From Daldinia sp. FL1419 (Eukaryota; Ascomycota; Sordariomycetes; Xylariales; Hypoxylaceae), in assembly GCA_025201765.1 (NCBI GenBank), contig MU623398.1, positions 1-64,000 of the forward strand: DNA of 64,000 nt, in the 5' to 3' direction. Below, piece after piece: positions 36,566 to 48,144 of the stretch. Every line of letters starts with the position of its first letter. Position 1 is the first letter of the stretch. The translations under genes and the position numbers were made by a program. The notes beneath the pieces are model-generated. The model saw nothing but the letters and a program-made list of their open reading frames with translations. It did no database searches and was not told the DNA's origin.

Positions 36566-38173
36566 CTACGAGATCAACGCCCGAATCATCTCGAAAAGCA
36601 TATACAATCGGCAAGCAACGTAGATGCTTCCCAGAAGAGCCAGTGACAGGATATGCACCGGATGTGTCATTCGCGCCCTGACACCAGACAAATTACCAAA
36701 CTTCACCGTGCATATAAGATTAACGACAGAGTATGGTACGAGGGATGCTGTTATAGTTAAAGACGATACGCGCCAAGCAAGTCGCTCCCACTGCGACGGA
36801 AAGTCGTTATTCCATCCAAGACAGTATATGGCTCCGAATACCATACCCATAGCGACGCCAGCAAAGTCTGAATCGTAAAATAGAATACCTTGGTTATCGT
36901 ATTTGACGATGGCGAACACGGTAAGGGACGCGTCTGTAGTGTTTGGCTCCTCAGGGTTTACATCCCTATTGTTCGGGTAGTACCGCGGTGTAAAGTTTCG
37001 CAATAGAAAAGGGCTACCGCTAAAGTATTTGAGAATTCCAATGTCTCGATTGGTGACCGAGCGGACGGTATTGGAATCCACGACTGAATGTTCTATCGGG
37101 ACTTCGACGGCTTGAGGTTTAGTCCAATAGAAACAGTACGCGATAGCCGCGCAGACCGCATAGGTAAAAGTTGACAACTCCAGCTGAGTGAGCCCCTCGC
37201 CCTGGAAGAGCTGGATAAATATTCCCAGGATAAACCAGAATAGCGATATAATTGCAATCCCTTTCGATAAGGGGTTGGTTTTGCTCTTGTCTTCGATCGT
37301 CTCCTCGCTTAATAATGGCCCGTCGTCGAGAATATTTAAATATTGGGCTACAACAATTTGTGTTGCGTTGAGATAGAGGGTTAATTCCCCGGGGACTAGA
37401 TCTCTGGCTCGTTCTTCTGCAGCAGCGCGTGAACGATCAGATTGAGATGCCGATCCTTCCGCTTGTGTAGGGGCCGTTTGGTTGTGTGTTTGCTGTCCTG
37501 TCCCAGGTTGGATATTTAGATTAGAGAGCTGGATGCTCACGGTAGGAGGAGCTGTTGGCACTTGTCTCCTTCCAAGAGACATGATCCGATTCCAAGTGTT
37601 TGTCAAATGTGTTACAAACGGATCCAATATATGTCTTAACCACAATACTAGTGCCGTGACATAGTTTCCGACGAGACGCCTCAATAACTTGAAAGTCGTG
37701 ATATGGAGACCGGTATTATTAAACATGTCTACCAGGACATTGTCATCGATCGGGGGGAATGGGGTATCTTCAGGCGAATCCGTCTTCATCTTGAATCTAA
37801 GACCTCCCATATTCGCAAAGCTGGCGTGAACCTTGGACCAACCCTGAACAGGTCCTTTTCCAAATCTTCGAAACATATGAAGGCCTACGGACGCGGCACG
37901 CCAGTCGCCAAAAGAGAAGCCGACCATAAGCTCGGGCGCAATGACCATTACGATCGTCCAAAGTAGTTCTCGTCGGAGTTCGCGGTTAAATCGCGATAGC
38001 CACCACTTTCTTAGCCATCCCGTAGTCTGCGGCGGATTGTAAGGGTCCACGCTGAGATGAAGTGCCAAGAAAGTACTGGCCGAAATGGTGACCAAGCATC
38101 CAATCCATATATCAGAAACATCGCGATTTGAGAGGCGAAGCCACTGGAGCACGGAGGGGGGTGTATCAGACAT
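36566..38173 (-). CDS. Multi-pass fungal membrane protein, unknown function
   Basis: One exon of 535 codons. The first helix is near residues 20-45 (DIWIGCLVTISASTFLALHL), a second at about 72-95 (LLWTIVMVIAPELMVGFSF, followed by GDWRAA), then a long Ser/Thr/Gln-rich hydrophilic loop (about 195-270). Further helices follow at about 310-330 and 335-355, and at least three more lie near the C-terminus (AGVAMGMVFGAIYCLGW, ITASLVPYSVVNLICTV, ILSLALLGSIYVACRLYMLF). The start-helix pattern and the APEL segment resemble a large family of fungal membrane proteins often annotated as hypothetical and found in variable genome parts; I know of no tested function. The gene diverges from the GHITM-type gene. 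Confidence 0.72.
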   Translation of the reverse strand: MSDTPPSVLQWLRLSNRDVSDIWIGCLVTISASTFLALHLSVDPYNPPQTTGWLRKWWLSRFNRELRRELLWTIVMVIAPELMVGFSFGDWRAASVGLHMFRRFGKGPVQGWSKVHASFANMGGLRFKMKTDSPEDTPFPPIDDNVLVDMFNNTGLHITTFKLLRRLVGNYVTALVLWLRHILDPFVTHLTNTWNRIMSLGRRQVPTAPPTVSIQLSNLNIQPGTGQQTHNQTAPTQAEGSASQSDRSRAAAEERARDLVPGELTLYLNATQIVVAQYLNILDDGPLLSEETIEDKSKTNPLSKGIAIISLFWFILGIFIQLFQGEGLTQLELSTFTYAVCAAIAYCFYWTKPQAVEVPIEHSVVDSNTVRSVTNRDIGILKYFSGSPFLLRNFTPRYYPNNRDVNPEEPNTTDASLTVFAIVKYDNQGILFYDSDFAGVAMGMVFGAIYCLGWNNDFPSQWERLAWRVSSLTITASLVPYSVVNLICTVKFGNLSGVRARMTHPVHILSLALLGSIYVACRLYMLFEMIRALIS

Positions 38174-39098
38174 TGTTTCTGACGTGTCGAAAGCTTTGAG
38201 TATGACGATAACATGTAGTTATCTGGGAAAGGGTAATAAAACCTAGATAACTTGAAGACGCGAGAGGAAAGTGAATATAAATACGAGCGCTCATGGCCTC
38301 ATCTACACCTTCGTTATCCAAACATTGCTGTTTTCACCAATAACGACGGTGATTCGTGAGGAGCATCGCCCCGATATCAAAGCTTACCTTCATGTGGCAC
38401 ACCAAACATATTTTAGAACTTGTCAGTTCTCATATTTGTAAATACCAGTTATACTCTCCCGGTTTGTTCTCAGTTGCCATGTGTGCCAATCGTTCCGCAC
38501 ACACGAGTCTAATACGAAACATGTCAACAAGTCCCGTGGTGTTGCGGGTAAGGCAGATTATGTTCGATATCTTCAAAGTCTGTACCATCTCATGATTAGG
38601 GAATGGAATTAAACTTGGATAGGTATATTGGTGTGACTCACATATATGCCCACATCATTTATTGTACCGACAAAGAAATGAATTGTTCCTGTTACGAGCC
38701 TTGTTACCGATTTGACAACCAGGTGGAAACTATTCAGTGTACCTAGGTACCTTCTATGGCAGCTGTACCTATTACCTAACCTAGTAGCATACTAGGCGTA
38801 CCAGCTGACCAGGCGCACCTACCCGGCATATTCGGAGCAGCGTCGGGGTTAAGGAGTCCAACTTCCGCAGAAACCCGTCCGCTCTTTCCAGGCCCTTCTC
38901 CGCCTCCACTTTATCATTTCTCGCCAGTCATAAGTGGGCTATTACATCAGCCATTTTTCAACCAATTCCCTTCCACTAAAACATCAATTAGGCGTCATCG
39001 TTCGCAATCTTCTTCTAATAACCACCACAATTCGTTTCGATCTTAATCGGTCCCTTTGTCGCTTTTCATATCCACAATACCTGTGAAGCACGTTAATC
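38174..39098. promoter_or_regulatory. Divergent intergenic region
   Basis: Holds the promoters of the - strand membrane protein gene and the + strand GHITM-type gene. It contains TACCTAGGTACC and TACCTAACCTAG words at about 38740-38790, C/T-rich sequence before the + strand start, and a 79-codon frame at 38356-38595 without family resemblance. Confidence 0.4.
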
Positions 39099-40193
39099 AT
39101 GTCCTTCACGATCGCTCTTCGTCAGAGCCCTGCGCGCCTGGCTTCCAGGTTGCCAGAAATCTCCAAATTTTCTCTCCGAACCGTAGCTCCCGCCCGAGCT
39201 TTCCACCAATCCGCCGCTAGATCATCCAACTTCTTCACATCCCGAACGACGCTCGTACCGACATTATCGCGGACACCGAAAAATGCATTTACGAAATCGA
39301 CAAGAACGTATATACAGCAACCCGCTGCTCCCGCGGCTGACTCTGGCTCGACGATGCGTCGGTTGCTAACCGGTGGTGCAATTTTCGGTGGTACGCTCAT
39401 CGCAATCAACGCCGTCTTCAACCGCGAGACTCGAGAGGATGGCGGTATGCCACCATTCGAGCGATCCTACCTTAACCAGACCTTCCTTCACACCGGTCTC
39501 GGTATCGGAATTATCGGTATCACGGCGCGGCAGATGATTCAGAGCGGCTTCGTTTACAGAATAATGGTGACGAATCCGTGGGTTGTGGCTATCGGAGGTC
39601 TAGCTCTCAGCTTCGGTACTATGCTCGGAACTCGAGCTATCGACCCTGACAAGTAAGTGGTTTATTCCGGTCCTTTATCAAGAAATGCGTAACTAACGTT
39701 AGACAGCTACGTCCCCAAGTATGCCCTCTGGACCGCATTCAATGCCACCCAGGCCGCCTTCATCGCCCCTCTTGTAGCCTTCGCTCCCGGTGCTCTGATC
39801 GCTCGTGCCGGTCTCTACACAGTCGCAATGATGGGATCCATCTCATTCGTGGGCGCAACCGCTAAGCAAGAAAAGTACATGTACATTGGTGGTCCTCTTC
39901 TCGCTGGTGCTGCCATCGTTGCCGTTTCGGGTCTTGCCCCTCTCGTCATTCCCGCCACAGCCGCCCGAACACTGGCATTTACGGAGAACATTTGGCTATA
40001 CGGTGGTCTAGCGGTATTTGGTGGCTTTACCTTATACGATGTCCAGAAGATCCTCTACCACTCGCGCTTAGCTGAGCGGGGCATCATCAAGAAGGACCCA
40101 GTTAACGAGAGCATCTCGCTCGAGTTGGACTTTTTGAACATTTTCATCAGGATGGTCCAAATCTTGATGATGCAGCAGAATCGTAGGAAGTGA
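39099..40193 (+). CDS. Mitochondrial Bax-inhibitor-1 family protein (GHITM/TMBIM5-like)
   Basis: Two exons, 39099-39652 and 39707-40193, with a 54-base intron (branch AACTAAC), give 346 residues. The first about 85 residues are Arg/Ser/Ala-rich without membrane helices, as in mitochondrial presequences (MSFTIALRQSPARLASRLPE). About seven to eight membrane helices follow, including LLTGGAIFGGTLIAINAVF, GIGIIGITARQMI, APLVAFAPGALIARAGLYTV and IWLYGGLAVFGGFTLYDVQKI. The last matches the family signature in which an Asp follows LY. The C-terminus SLELDFLNIFIRMVQILM is also typical. Animal GHITM sits in the inner mitochondrial membrane and affects cristae, cell death and cation exchange; the fungal role is inferred from family only. 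Confidence 0.92.
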
Positions 40194-41490
40194 TTGGATG
40201 GCGAGCAGGGAAGGGACGCATTGATATGGGGATGCTGTTATGATAGGATGAAGATTAGGTCTTCCGGGGGTTGGGTCTAAGCATAAACTTGATAATGTCC
40301 AGCTTAATCTGGGTATCAGAGGCAGAATGGAAACTCTCCTCTCCTGACAACGTTAGGATTGTCTGGGGCTATACGAATGTATTAACAAGCGTAGTTAGTC
40401 GAATAATAAATCGTTAAAGGGACCTATCGGATGTATGGATTCGTATTAGGTGTATGCATTATACATAGTACCCAAGGAAAGCATTCGTTGGTACTCGTAA
40501 GATCACGCTTGGGATAAATGCCGAAGGATGACATTTCACATATCGTGGATTCAATCACGGTAGATATAATTGGTAAACGCGAAGTAGTATAACTGAGAAG
40601 ATCTCGATATGATATGCCAAGAGCCGTCCGTCTGAAGAATCGCATGGGAAGACACGGGAAGACATGGGATACCAACCCCCTTGATTGGATTGATTGGTAG
40701 GATGATGTTCTCGGGTGACTTGACAGCCACCAACCAAACTCACCGCTGAGGACTGTTGGGGGACCTCTAGGAACCCATGTACATATGTAGTGTTCAATGT
40801 ATGGGCAAGGAGGTCCAGCTGATTCGATAGCTCGAGATTTATTCATTAAAATTTGAGGCTGAGACCCGAATGAAGATGGCCGGTAAATCCGTTCTTTTTT
40901 TTCGACTTCTAATGTTTTCGCCCTTTCATCTTTTACGTCCCATTCATTCGGTATTTCTCTTGGGTACCTCTTATTTACCTCTTATTTACCTAACCTAGTA
41001 CCTATATTTATAGTCCTTTAGGGCTGATAGGGATAATATTTGTGTCAATTATAGTTCGTACTATGCATAACTATGTAGTTCGTACCTTGATTTACCGATA
41101 GTCTCGACGTTTTAAGTCTCGACGTTTTTAGCAAGGGAAGGTACGACTCAGCGCAACTGGTGACTTTGCACTTCCATCTAGGCAACCTTCCGCCTAAGAG
41201 GTACCCTGTACCCTAAGCTACCTAAACGCGTACCTAAACACGTACTTAAGCGCATGTACATGTACCGTACTTTGCGCTACAATTCGCAGTCGTCTTCCCA
41301 TGGAATTACACTCATTTACAACATCGCATTCCATAGTATAAACTTATCGAAGTAATTCCTTATCGACTTTTTGTACAAATCAATTCGCACATTCGTCATT
41401 CGTTACGTCTAACCTAACCTAGTCACTTCTCTCTAAAAAGAGGGTTCTAAATCGATTATCGGAACCCTCTTCCAGATTAATTATATCGAT
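40194..41490. other. Intergenic stretch with recurrent TACCTA words
   Basis: About 1.3 kb between the GHITM-type gene and the F-box gene. The left part should be a 3' UTR. From about 40965 to 41290 there are repeated TTTACCT, TACCTAACC, TACCTAAAC and TACCTA words, and CTAACCTAACCTAG at about 41410. A 140-codon frame on the - strand (40424-40846) resembles nothing known. Confidence 0.45.
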
Positions 41491-43198
41491 ATGGCCCCGT
41501 TTAATAGCAAACAATTATTCGAGTAAGCCACCATCGTCCAAGTTGTCGTCATCACGGCCGATATTGGCGCTCTCGAGTAACTAACTAGGTACTAACCACT
41601 TGTCTCAATAAAGTAATGCTCGTTTCAAGTTGAAGCAATCCCATCGAATACAAGAGATCTTGAAGATATTATCAATCAGGCGTCGCAAAAGTCGTATAGG
41701 CGATGGAGGAGACTCTAATGATGCTGATAACGAGGACCAGTCATCTCTCGGCAGCCCGGTCAGCCCTGTGGATTCTAGCGCCGCTATGACCGGTATTAGC
41801 GATATTAATAACGATACTACGGAACTAAAGACCGGTGCAGCTCGTTCATCTGGAGGAAGTCGACCCGAACACAAAGTTTCCGGCTTATTACTCCTTCCGC
41901 AGGAATTATTTGATAATATCACTAGTTACCTTGCTGAGGCCAACATCGCCTGTCTGGCACTCGTCAATAAGGAATTAATGTCTCGTTTCTTACATTCCTG
42001 CTCGAGACTGGGAATACTGGGCCCCGACGAAACTCCTCCTTATAAAGCCCTGGACGCGTTTATCAAGGAAGCAGATGGCTCCAGGACTAAAATCAGAGGC
42101 TCCTTGCTAAGTCTTCTGGACTTTGACTTGTTAAACCTAGTATACTGCTATAAGTGCAAAAAGCTTCACGATCCATTCTTGACCTTTAAAGATCGTGCTT
42201 TTGCGCCGCACAAAGCTCCTAGGTGTAAGGATTGGTCTTCGGATCATCATATGCCCCCGCGTGCAAGTAGGAAGTTACTACGCACTATTACCAAATACCG
42301 TGCTCACGGCGTCGAATATAGACATTTATTACAGCAGGTTAACAATACGCGGACGTCTTACCAAAAAGGGTTCTTGATGCAATGCTCCCTGCGAATGAGA
42401 TATCGCGGGGACGATATGATCCTAAGAAGACAGCAAGTCGTCTCCTCCATCGATAAGTCGGCGCTGGCATTATGGGTAATCGGACAGATGCTGCGAGACC
42501 CCATGCATTCTAGCCTGACCATGCCCCGAGTTCATCCCATGTGTAATCATCAGACATGGAATATGGTTTATGGATCGATGGTGAAGCAATGGCTCAATCC
42601 CTTGTGCATGGCGGACCATACTAGCGAGACTAGTGAGACTGAGGTGCAACATACGTCTGCTTGCTTTAGTAACGAACCGTTTGACATATCCTCGTTTGAC
42701 ATATCTAAGCAAGACGGGCATATGGTTTACGAAAGATTGAAATGGTTATCTTCTGGAACTAAATGGAATCCGATGGACGTGCCTACGCTTCTGGGAAATA
42801 TTCTAGGATGCGACAAATGCACAACCGATTACAGTTTTGATGTCATTCCGCTGCCAGAACCCTTCAACTGGGGTTTGGTATTAACCTCTTGGCTAGATGT
42901 GGGCAATATTGACTTCTGCAAGAAGTGGGATAGCCACAGGGACGCACGGCCGGACCGAGAAACCAAGCGGGACTATATTTCCGGAGATATATGCGAGAGG
43001 TTCGAGAACATATCATCGAGGCACGACTATCGACCTCGGATTAGCGAGCTTAACATAGAGAGGATGCACAATTATGGATGGAGCGGGCGGGTGATTAATG
43101 GGAAAGATAAATACATCAACTGGACTTCGGGGCATACTTGTAATCCGACGACGGGGCTAATAGAGGATCCGGATCCGCTAGACGATGCGGACTACTGA
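41491..43198 (+). CDS. F-box protein of a fungal family
   Basis: Two exons, 41491-41522 and 41614-43198, with a 91-base intron (GTAAGC; branch TACTAACC), give 538 residues. The small first exon supplies the only in-frame ATG (MAPFNSKQLF); without it the large frame would begin at a TTG. An F-box lies at about residues 98-140 (LLLLPQELFDNITSYLAEANIACLALVNKEL). The region behind it has paired cysteines (CYKCKKLHDPF and later GCDKC), arranged as in many fungal F-box proteins of unknown substrate, possibly binding zinc. The rest is hydrophilic with conserved-looking Trp residues. It probably recruits an unknown substrate to an SCF ubiquitin ligase. Confidence 0.82.
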
Positions 43199-43648
43199 CG
43201 AAAATACCACGTTTAGACAACGGAGATATAAGCACAGAAGACTCTTACTAATACAGCTAATATGATCCCCATAAAGCGGGATTCACATGCATGGGATGGA
43301 GTTTCAGGGTCATGGAAGGATTTTTCGTCTGACGAAGAATTATTGGAATAAGGCATTGTGTCTACAGGTCTGCATTATAATCAACATATGATTTACGTTA
43401 GCATCTCCCTATAACTGAGGAAAGCACCAACATCCGGTTTTGAAGCCTACACGAACCACCCCCACCTCTTTCTTCTTCGAATTCATCGGTGCCAATACGT
43501 CCCAAGCACCAAATCCTAAAACGTCCCGTACGTCTCTTCTAAAATTCCACAACTGGCTGTGTCGAAGCACAGGGTATCACGGCGTTCAAATTCGCCACAA
43601 AGTATAGCATAGCACAGTAAACTACTATAGTAGCGTATGCCTTCCGTC
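43199..43648. other. Convergent intergenic region
   Basis: Between the 3' ends of the F-box gene (+) and the MsrA gene (-). Expected to contain both 3' UTRs; no gene is seen. Confidence 0.45.
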
Positions 43649-44377
43649 TCACTTCAACGGCGGGAATGTCCTCAGAAAGTGGGTCGGACACTCGTAACCC
43701 GAAGGGTTGTTGTGCAGATATTGCTGGTGATAATCCTCAGCGTCCCACCACTGATCGGCGGACACGATTTCGGTAACAATTCCGCCTTTATACCACTGCT
43801 CGTTGGCCTGCTGCGTAACCTCGCGAGCGATGCGCTCCTGCTCGGGGTTGTGGTAATAGATAGCACTGCGGTACTGGGTTCCGACATCGGGACCCTGGCG
43901 GTTAGCCGTCGTCGGATCGTGCAACCGATAGAAAAACTCGAGGATCTGCCGGTAAGTTATGCGCGAAGGGTCGTAGTGCAGCTGTACACCCTCGGCGTCT
44001 GTTGCGATTACGATGGGAGGTTAGCTAATATCTTGGAGCGGGTAGGGAAGAGAAAGGAAACACAAGGACAAAGAGCAAGAAGGAAGCATACGGCCTGTCT
44101 GCCCCGAGCACACCACGCGATAGGTTGGGCCTCTTAGGTCTCCGCCCGTGTAACCGACACGAGCATCGTAGAGACCCTTGCCGTCGAAGTGCTTGCGATA
44201 CAAGTGCTCGACACCCCAGAAGCAACCGGCGGCGAGGGTTGCCTTTTCGGCGCCTTCGGGGTAGGCGGAAGCACCGTTGGTGCTCCCCCCGTTGGTATCA
44301 GCAGTTATACCTAAGCGCGTGCTAGACATGAAGGGCCGGAAGAATCGCGACATGAACGTCGGCATCTTGAAAGCCAT
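43649..44377 (-). CDS. MXR1: Peptide methionine-S-sulfoxide reductase MsrA
   Basis: Two exons, 44377-44092 and 43998-43649, with a 93-base intron whose last part includes a GCTAAC branch site, give 211 residues. The catalytic motif GCFWG is at about residues 51-55, followed by YRKHFDGKG, the conserved ARVGYTGGD, and GHAEG formed across the splice junction. The C-terminal SADQWWDAEDYHQQYLHNNP and the YEC cysteine, probably resolving, are typical of eukaryotic MsrA. The enzyme uses thioredoxin to reduce methionine-S-sulfoxide, repairing oxidised proteins. The first about 30 residues (Met, Phe and Arg-rich) may be a mitochondrial signal, and internal Met codons could give a cytosolic form; that is inference. 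The symbol follows the yeast MsrA gene. Confidence 0.94.
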
Positions 44378-45975
44378 TGTTAATATAGCTGCGATTGCGA
44401 CAACTATTTACGAGCCGCGACGACGATAAGATAAGGGCTTCGGTTACGGCGACGGCTTGTTATATACTAAGTACGGTTACCGGTTACCGGGATCGACGAT
44501 GTAGTCATAAACTAGCGGTGCTAAGATGGAGATAGGTTCGAAATGGCTATATATTTATCTAGATAATACGGGTCAATTCCTTCCCGCTTGCGGTTGTCGG
44601 TTTCTTTAGTGTTGCTTGATTCCACATCAGGGACCAAAATGGGAGGGGCACAACGGTGACGTTTGGATCTCAAGTCCGCGAACAATGACAAATTACCGCT
44701 CGACGCCACCCGTCTGCCGAATGATGCGATCTAAAGGGACAAGGATGAGAGCTCGACGTGTGGTCCGTGCCATCCTAAGCTCTTCGCTCTGTACCACTAA
44801 CAAATAACTAACCTACCATTTTCTTGATTCAAGGGGGAAAAAGGATTCCAAATGCGCTTGAAGTTATGTAAGCCCGCTCAGCTCAGCCCTATCGAGATTC
44901 CATCCTTCGATGCTGATGAAAGAACTTGAGCCTCAATGACTTCATTTCGTGTTTTATTAGATCGGCGAGAAGGAGAAATATCATCAGGTCGGTTTAGAAA
45001 TCATTTATCATGCTTCGTAATCTGCCTCAACAGATCCAGGAATGTTTGAGATATCTTACCTTGTCCCAACAATACCTAAACTTGCTTGCCCTATTATATC
45101 ATGACATTTAGTTGTAATAAGACAATTCTAGACTCTTTAACATGAGTTGAGGTTAGTGGTGAGCCTTTCCCAAGTTATACCACTTCTCAAACAATCTATT
45201 GGAAATGCATAATCGAGACATGTAAGCAATACCCCTTTCTATGCTACTCTACCCGAGGACTAATTGGTTCCTATGAACACGTTGTCTGTATTCTAAACGC
45301 CTCGGCCATCAACGACGTCACCGCATCCTTGGTCCATCATGCAGCCTGCAGCCTGCACTCTGCGCTCTGCGCTCTGCAATGCGGTCACAGTCCCGTCGCG
45401 CTGGGCCGGTATCTGTCAAATGCGTCTCGAGATTTGATCGTGCCACGACAAGGGGGTCCTTGGCGCGTTGCAGAAACCCTGTGGGGGATCCCTGCTGCCC
45501 AACGGGCAATCGAGCAAGTCGACAGGAAGATCGAAAGGGGGGAGCTCGTGCCACGCTCGCGTTTCAGGAGAGGGGATGGGAATGGGAAATTCCAACCGAT
45601 CGCGCGCTTCTTCTTGCTTTCGCCTTTTTTTTTCGTGAGGCCTCACGAGACTGCGTTATGACGTCGCTGCGTACCTCCTGATCGGATAAAACTCTTCGAG
45701 ATCTCGGGGGGCTCAGATCGATCTGCTTAGGGGGTACTGTGTATTCGAGCGTTATTCGGTTTTGCACAGTATATTTTTTTTTTTGTGTATTGCTTCCGCT
45801 TCGTCAAATCCCTACCTGCATCCTCCGTCCAGACGCATAATTGCGCAGACAATTGGCTCTGTGGGACCACATCCGAGTTATTGCTGTCGCTATTGACGAT
45901 AATCTTCAAATATAACTTCTTATATAATCTTTGCTTCTCCCCAAAGGAATAAACAAAAAGAAAAAAAAGGAAAAA
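44378..45975. other. Intergenic stretch, divergent promoters
   Basis: About 1.6 kb between the start codons of MsrA (-) and the YbjQ-family gene (+). Overlapping frames at 45318-45681 on both strands lie in GC-rich sequence and show no family resemblance. A/T runs at about 45771-45784 and the A-rich stretch directly before the ATG at 45976 are probably leader sequence of the YbjQ-family gene. Confidence 0.4.
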
Positions 45976-46431
45976 ATGCTGACTAACCGTCGCTCGACGC
46001 TCATGATACCGCCTAACGGCAACGGCCGGACGACCGCTGGTGCGCCGCCTACGCTCGGCAGCGCGAAGCCGGAAAGCGAGCCGCACTGCACGGCGCCGTC
46101 GATCCTGACCTCGACGATGCCGACGCTGCCCGGGTACCGCGTCGCGCGCGTTCTAGGCGTTGTTTACGGATCGACTACGTATGCGCTGAAAGACACCAAG
46201 GCTCTTCTTAAAGCGGCCGCGGCAGGCGCCGAGGTCAGGAGCCTTACGCATATCATGTACAACGCGCGGGACCAGGCGGTGGAGAGGATGACGAGGGACT
46301 GCGTGGCGCGCGGCGCGAATGCCGTTGTGGGCCTGGGTTTCGTGGAGAAGGAGGTCCTGGGCTTCGTCCAGGTCTCGGTCTCGGGAACCGCCGTCTACGT
46401 CGAGAAGCAGCTGGAGAACCCGTTCTCCTGA
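45976..46431 (+). CDS. YbjQ/UPF0145-family protein
   Basis: A single exon of 151 codons. The start is the first ATG after an A-rich leader; upstream in-frame sequence has no ATG. The first about 48 residues are Pro/Thr/Asn-rich and probably disordered. The domain then begins LPGYRVARVLGVVYGST and ends GFVQVSVSGTAVYVEK. Its middle has RSLTHIMYNARDQAVERM and RGANAVVGLGF, the usual order in YbjQ-type domains (PF01906), which in bacteria form small oligomers and have been linked to metal binding. Function in fungi is not known to me. The family is mainly bacterial, so old transfer is possible, but codon use and the extension look native. Confidence 0.8.
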   Translation: MLTNRRSTLMIPPNGNGRTTAGAPPTLGSAKPESEPHCTAPSILTSTMPTLPGYRVARVLGVVYGSTTYALKDTKALLKAAAAGAEVRSLTHIMYNARDQAVERMTRDCVARGANAVVGLGFVEKEVLGFVQVSVSGTAVYVEKQLENPFS

Positions 46432-46866
46432 CATGGGGGGCGGGCCCGCTCTTGGAATATTCTGCGTCGGCGCGCGTGTTCGACGGGACGGGATGGGGTA
46501 ATGTTCGTTCGCTTCTTGGGTGCGTCGTTTTGTGTGGGCTCGGCTCGATATTGTGCTTGTCTTGGCCGGGATGCCTTTCTTTTTTTGGATAGAGTCGCGC
46601 AATTTTGAGTGAATCACCATCGCATCCGTAAGACCTTGGGGGCTATATTTAGTGACGATGCTATTTGCGGGTGCAGCTGCGGGCCGTATGTATGGTACGC
46701 TACGTACGTATGTACGTCGGGTATATGTGCCTGGGCATCGTATGTACGAGCCGGGACCTCGTCACACGGATACGAGAAGCCTGGACTCGGGGCCGGGGGT
46801 CCTTGAACCGGGATCGCGGAGGGGAGGGATGGTTGGGTGAGTGCCATGGTTGGAGGGTGGTGGTTA

Positions 46867-46916
46867 TACCTACATACACGCATACACATACATACATACC
46901 TACACATACATATACC
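46867..46916. repeat. CATA/CACA microsatellite
   Basis: A run of CATA, CACA and CCTA units downstream of the YbjQ-family gene. Open frames here simply repeat Tyr, Val, Cys and Thr codons and are not genes. Confidence 0.8.
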
Positions 46917-48094
46917 ATTGGCAGCAGCAGTTAGGGAGGAGGCCATTAGCCGGGATAGAATCGGATTAGCTTGGTAGCTCACTGTGCCATCCCATAACTA
47001 CCTAGGTACATATCTATACATAAGCCTAGTTAATATTACCGAATGAGGCTCTTTGCAGCTGACTTCTTTGAATCTAGCACATGATGTTTACTACGTCTTA
47101 CAGTCTTTTTGCGAGCATTAGGACTTGGGAATTTTAACGATTTCTTCCATTTATCATGATTATAGTAGAAAACAAGAGGATAGACATGCTAGGAGAAACA
47201 AAAGCAAGAAAAAAACAAGACGGGGGGTCGGACCCGGGGACTCGGAACACTCATCTCGTTAAAATATCCCAGGGTGATCGGCTGGGCACTTCATACGCCA
47301 GTGAAATTACACAGGGACTCTGTTATAACAGGCACATTATGCGTCGTAGCCCACCTACATAACATGGCTCTGGCAACCGTATCTCACGATAGCCCGGAGG
47401 CAGCAGGCTACGATGGTCTCTCTTGGGTGTGACACAGCATCGGTGGCCAATGTGATGGTATGTATGCTAGCCAAGACTCGCTTTACGAAGCGGTCACGAC
47501 GATATTGCCACCCAAAGCCGTACGTAGGTAGTCTAGCCAATATCCGTGGTATAGTTTCCGAAAGCCAACTTGCTGGCTCGTGGTCTATTTCTCGTTTCGT
47601 TTCGAACGCCGACACCCAAGAGGTGCTATCGTCGTTAATATTGCGATCACTCGTAGGTAAACCCCGACTCGCCCCATCCCATCCCATCCCAACAAAAGCC
47701 CGTCCAGCCTTGCACGACAGTTGCCCCCTTGCCCCCAAGCGCAATACGGGTACGTACTCGCTCAGCCGGGTTAGACTTCCGAATTCGCTGCCTCTCGCCC
47801 TAGACACCCATCCATCCATCCACCTCGTCCTGTCGTGATACGTGGGCGAGCTCCCGTCCCCACGGGGAAGGGAGAAAAGGCAGACCGGGGGAGGAGGGGG
47901 GCAGGGAGAGACATGGCACATCCAAAAAGGCTAAATGAAATAAGCTTTCGAAACTCCCCGGATAGGGGTCCCGTTCGAGGTACGGTACGGTACCTGGAAC
48001 ATTCCCCTTCTGGGAGGGACATCATATCAGGGTTCTGGTTCTAGATCCGCTATTAATAGAAGGAATTGCCCTTTTGGGAGGCTGCATGGTATAT

Positions 48095-48113
48095 TGCTCT
48101 CTCTCTCTCTTTC

Positions 48114-48144
<31 letters not shown>
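48095..48144. repeat. CT microsatellite followed by 27-base T run
   Basis: A CTCTCT stretch, then TTTCCCTC, then an unbroken run of 27 T at 48118-48144. It is the longest homopolymer in the window. Confidence 0.85.

Noticed and set aside
41630..41632. Start of the F-box protein at this codon
   Set aside because: The codon is TTG. A small upstream exon with ATG at 41491 and a good intron explains the frame.
47355..47921. 188-codon open frame (-)
   Set aside because: Low-complexity, no domain, and an equally open frame opposite; codon pattern not convincing.
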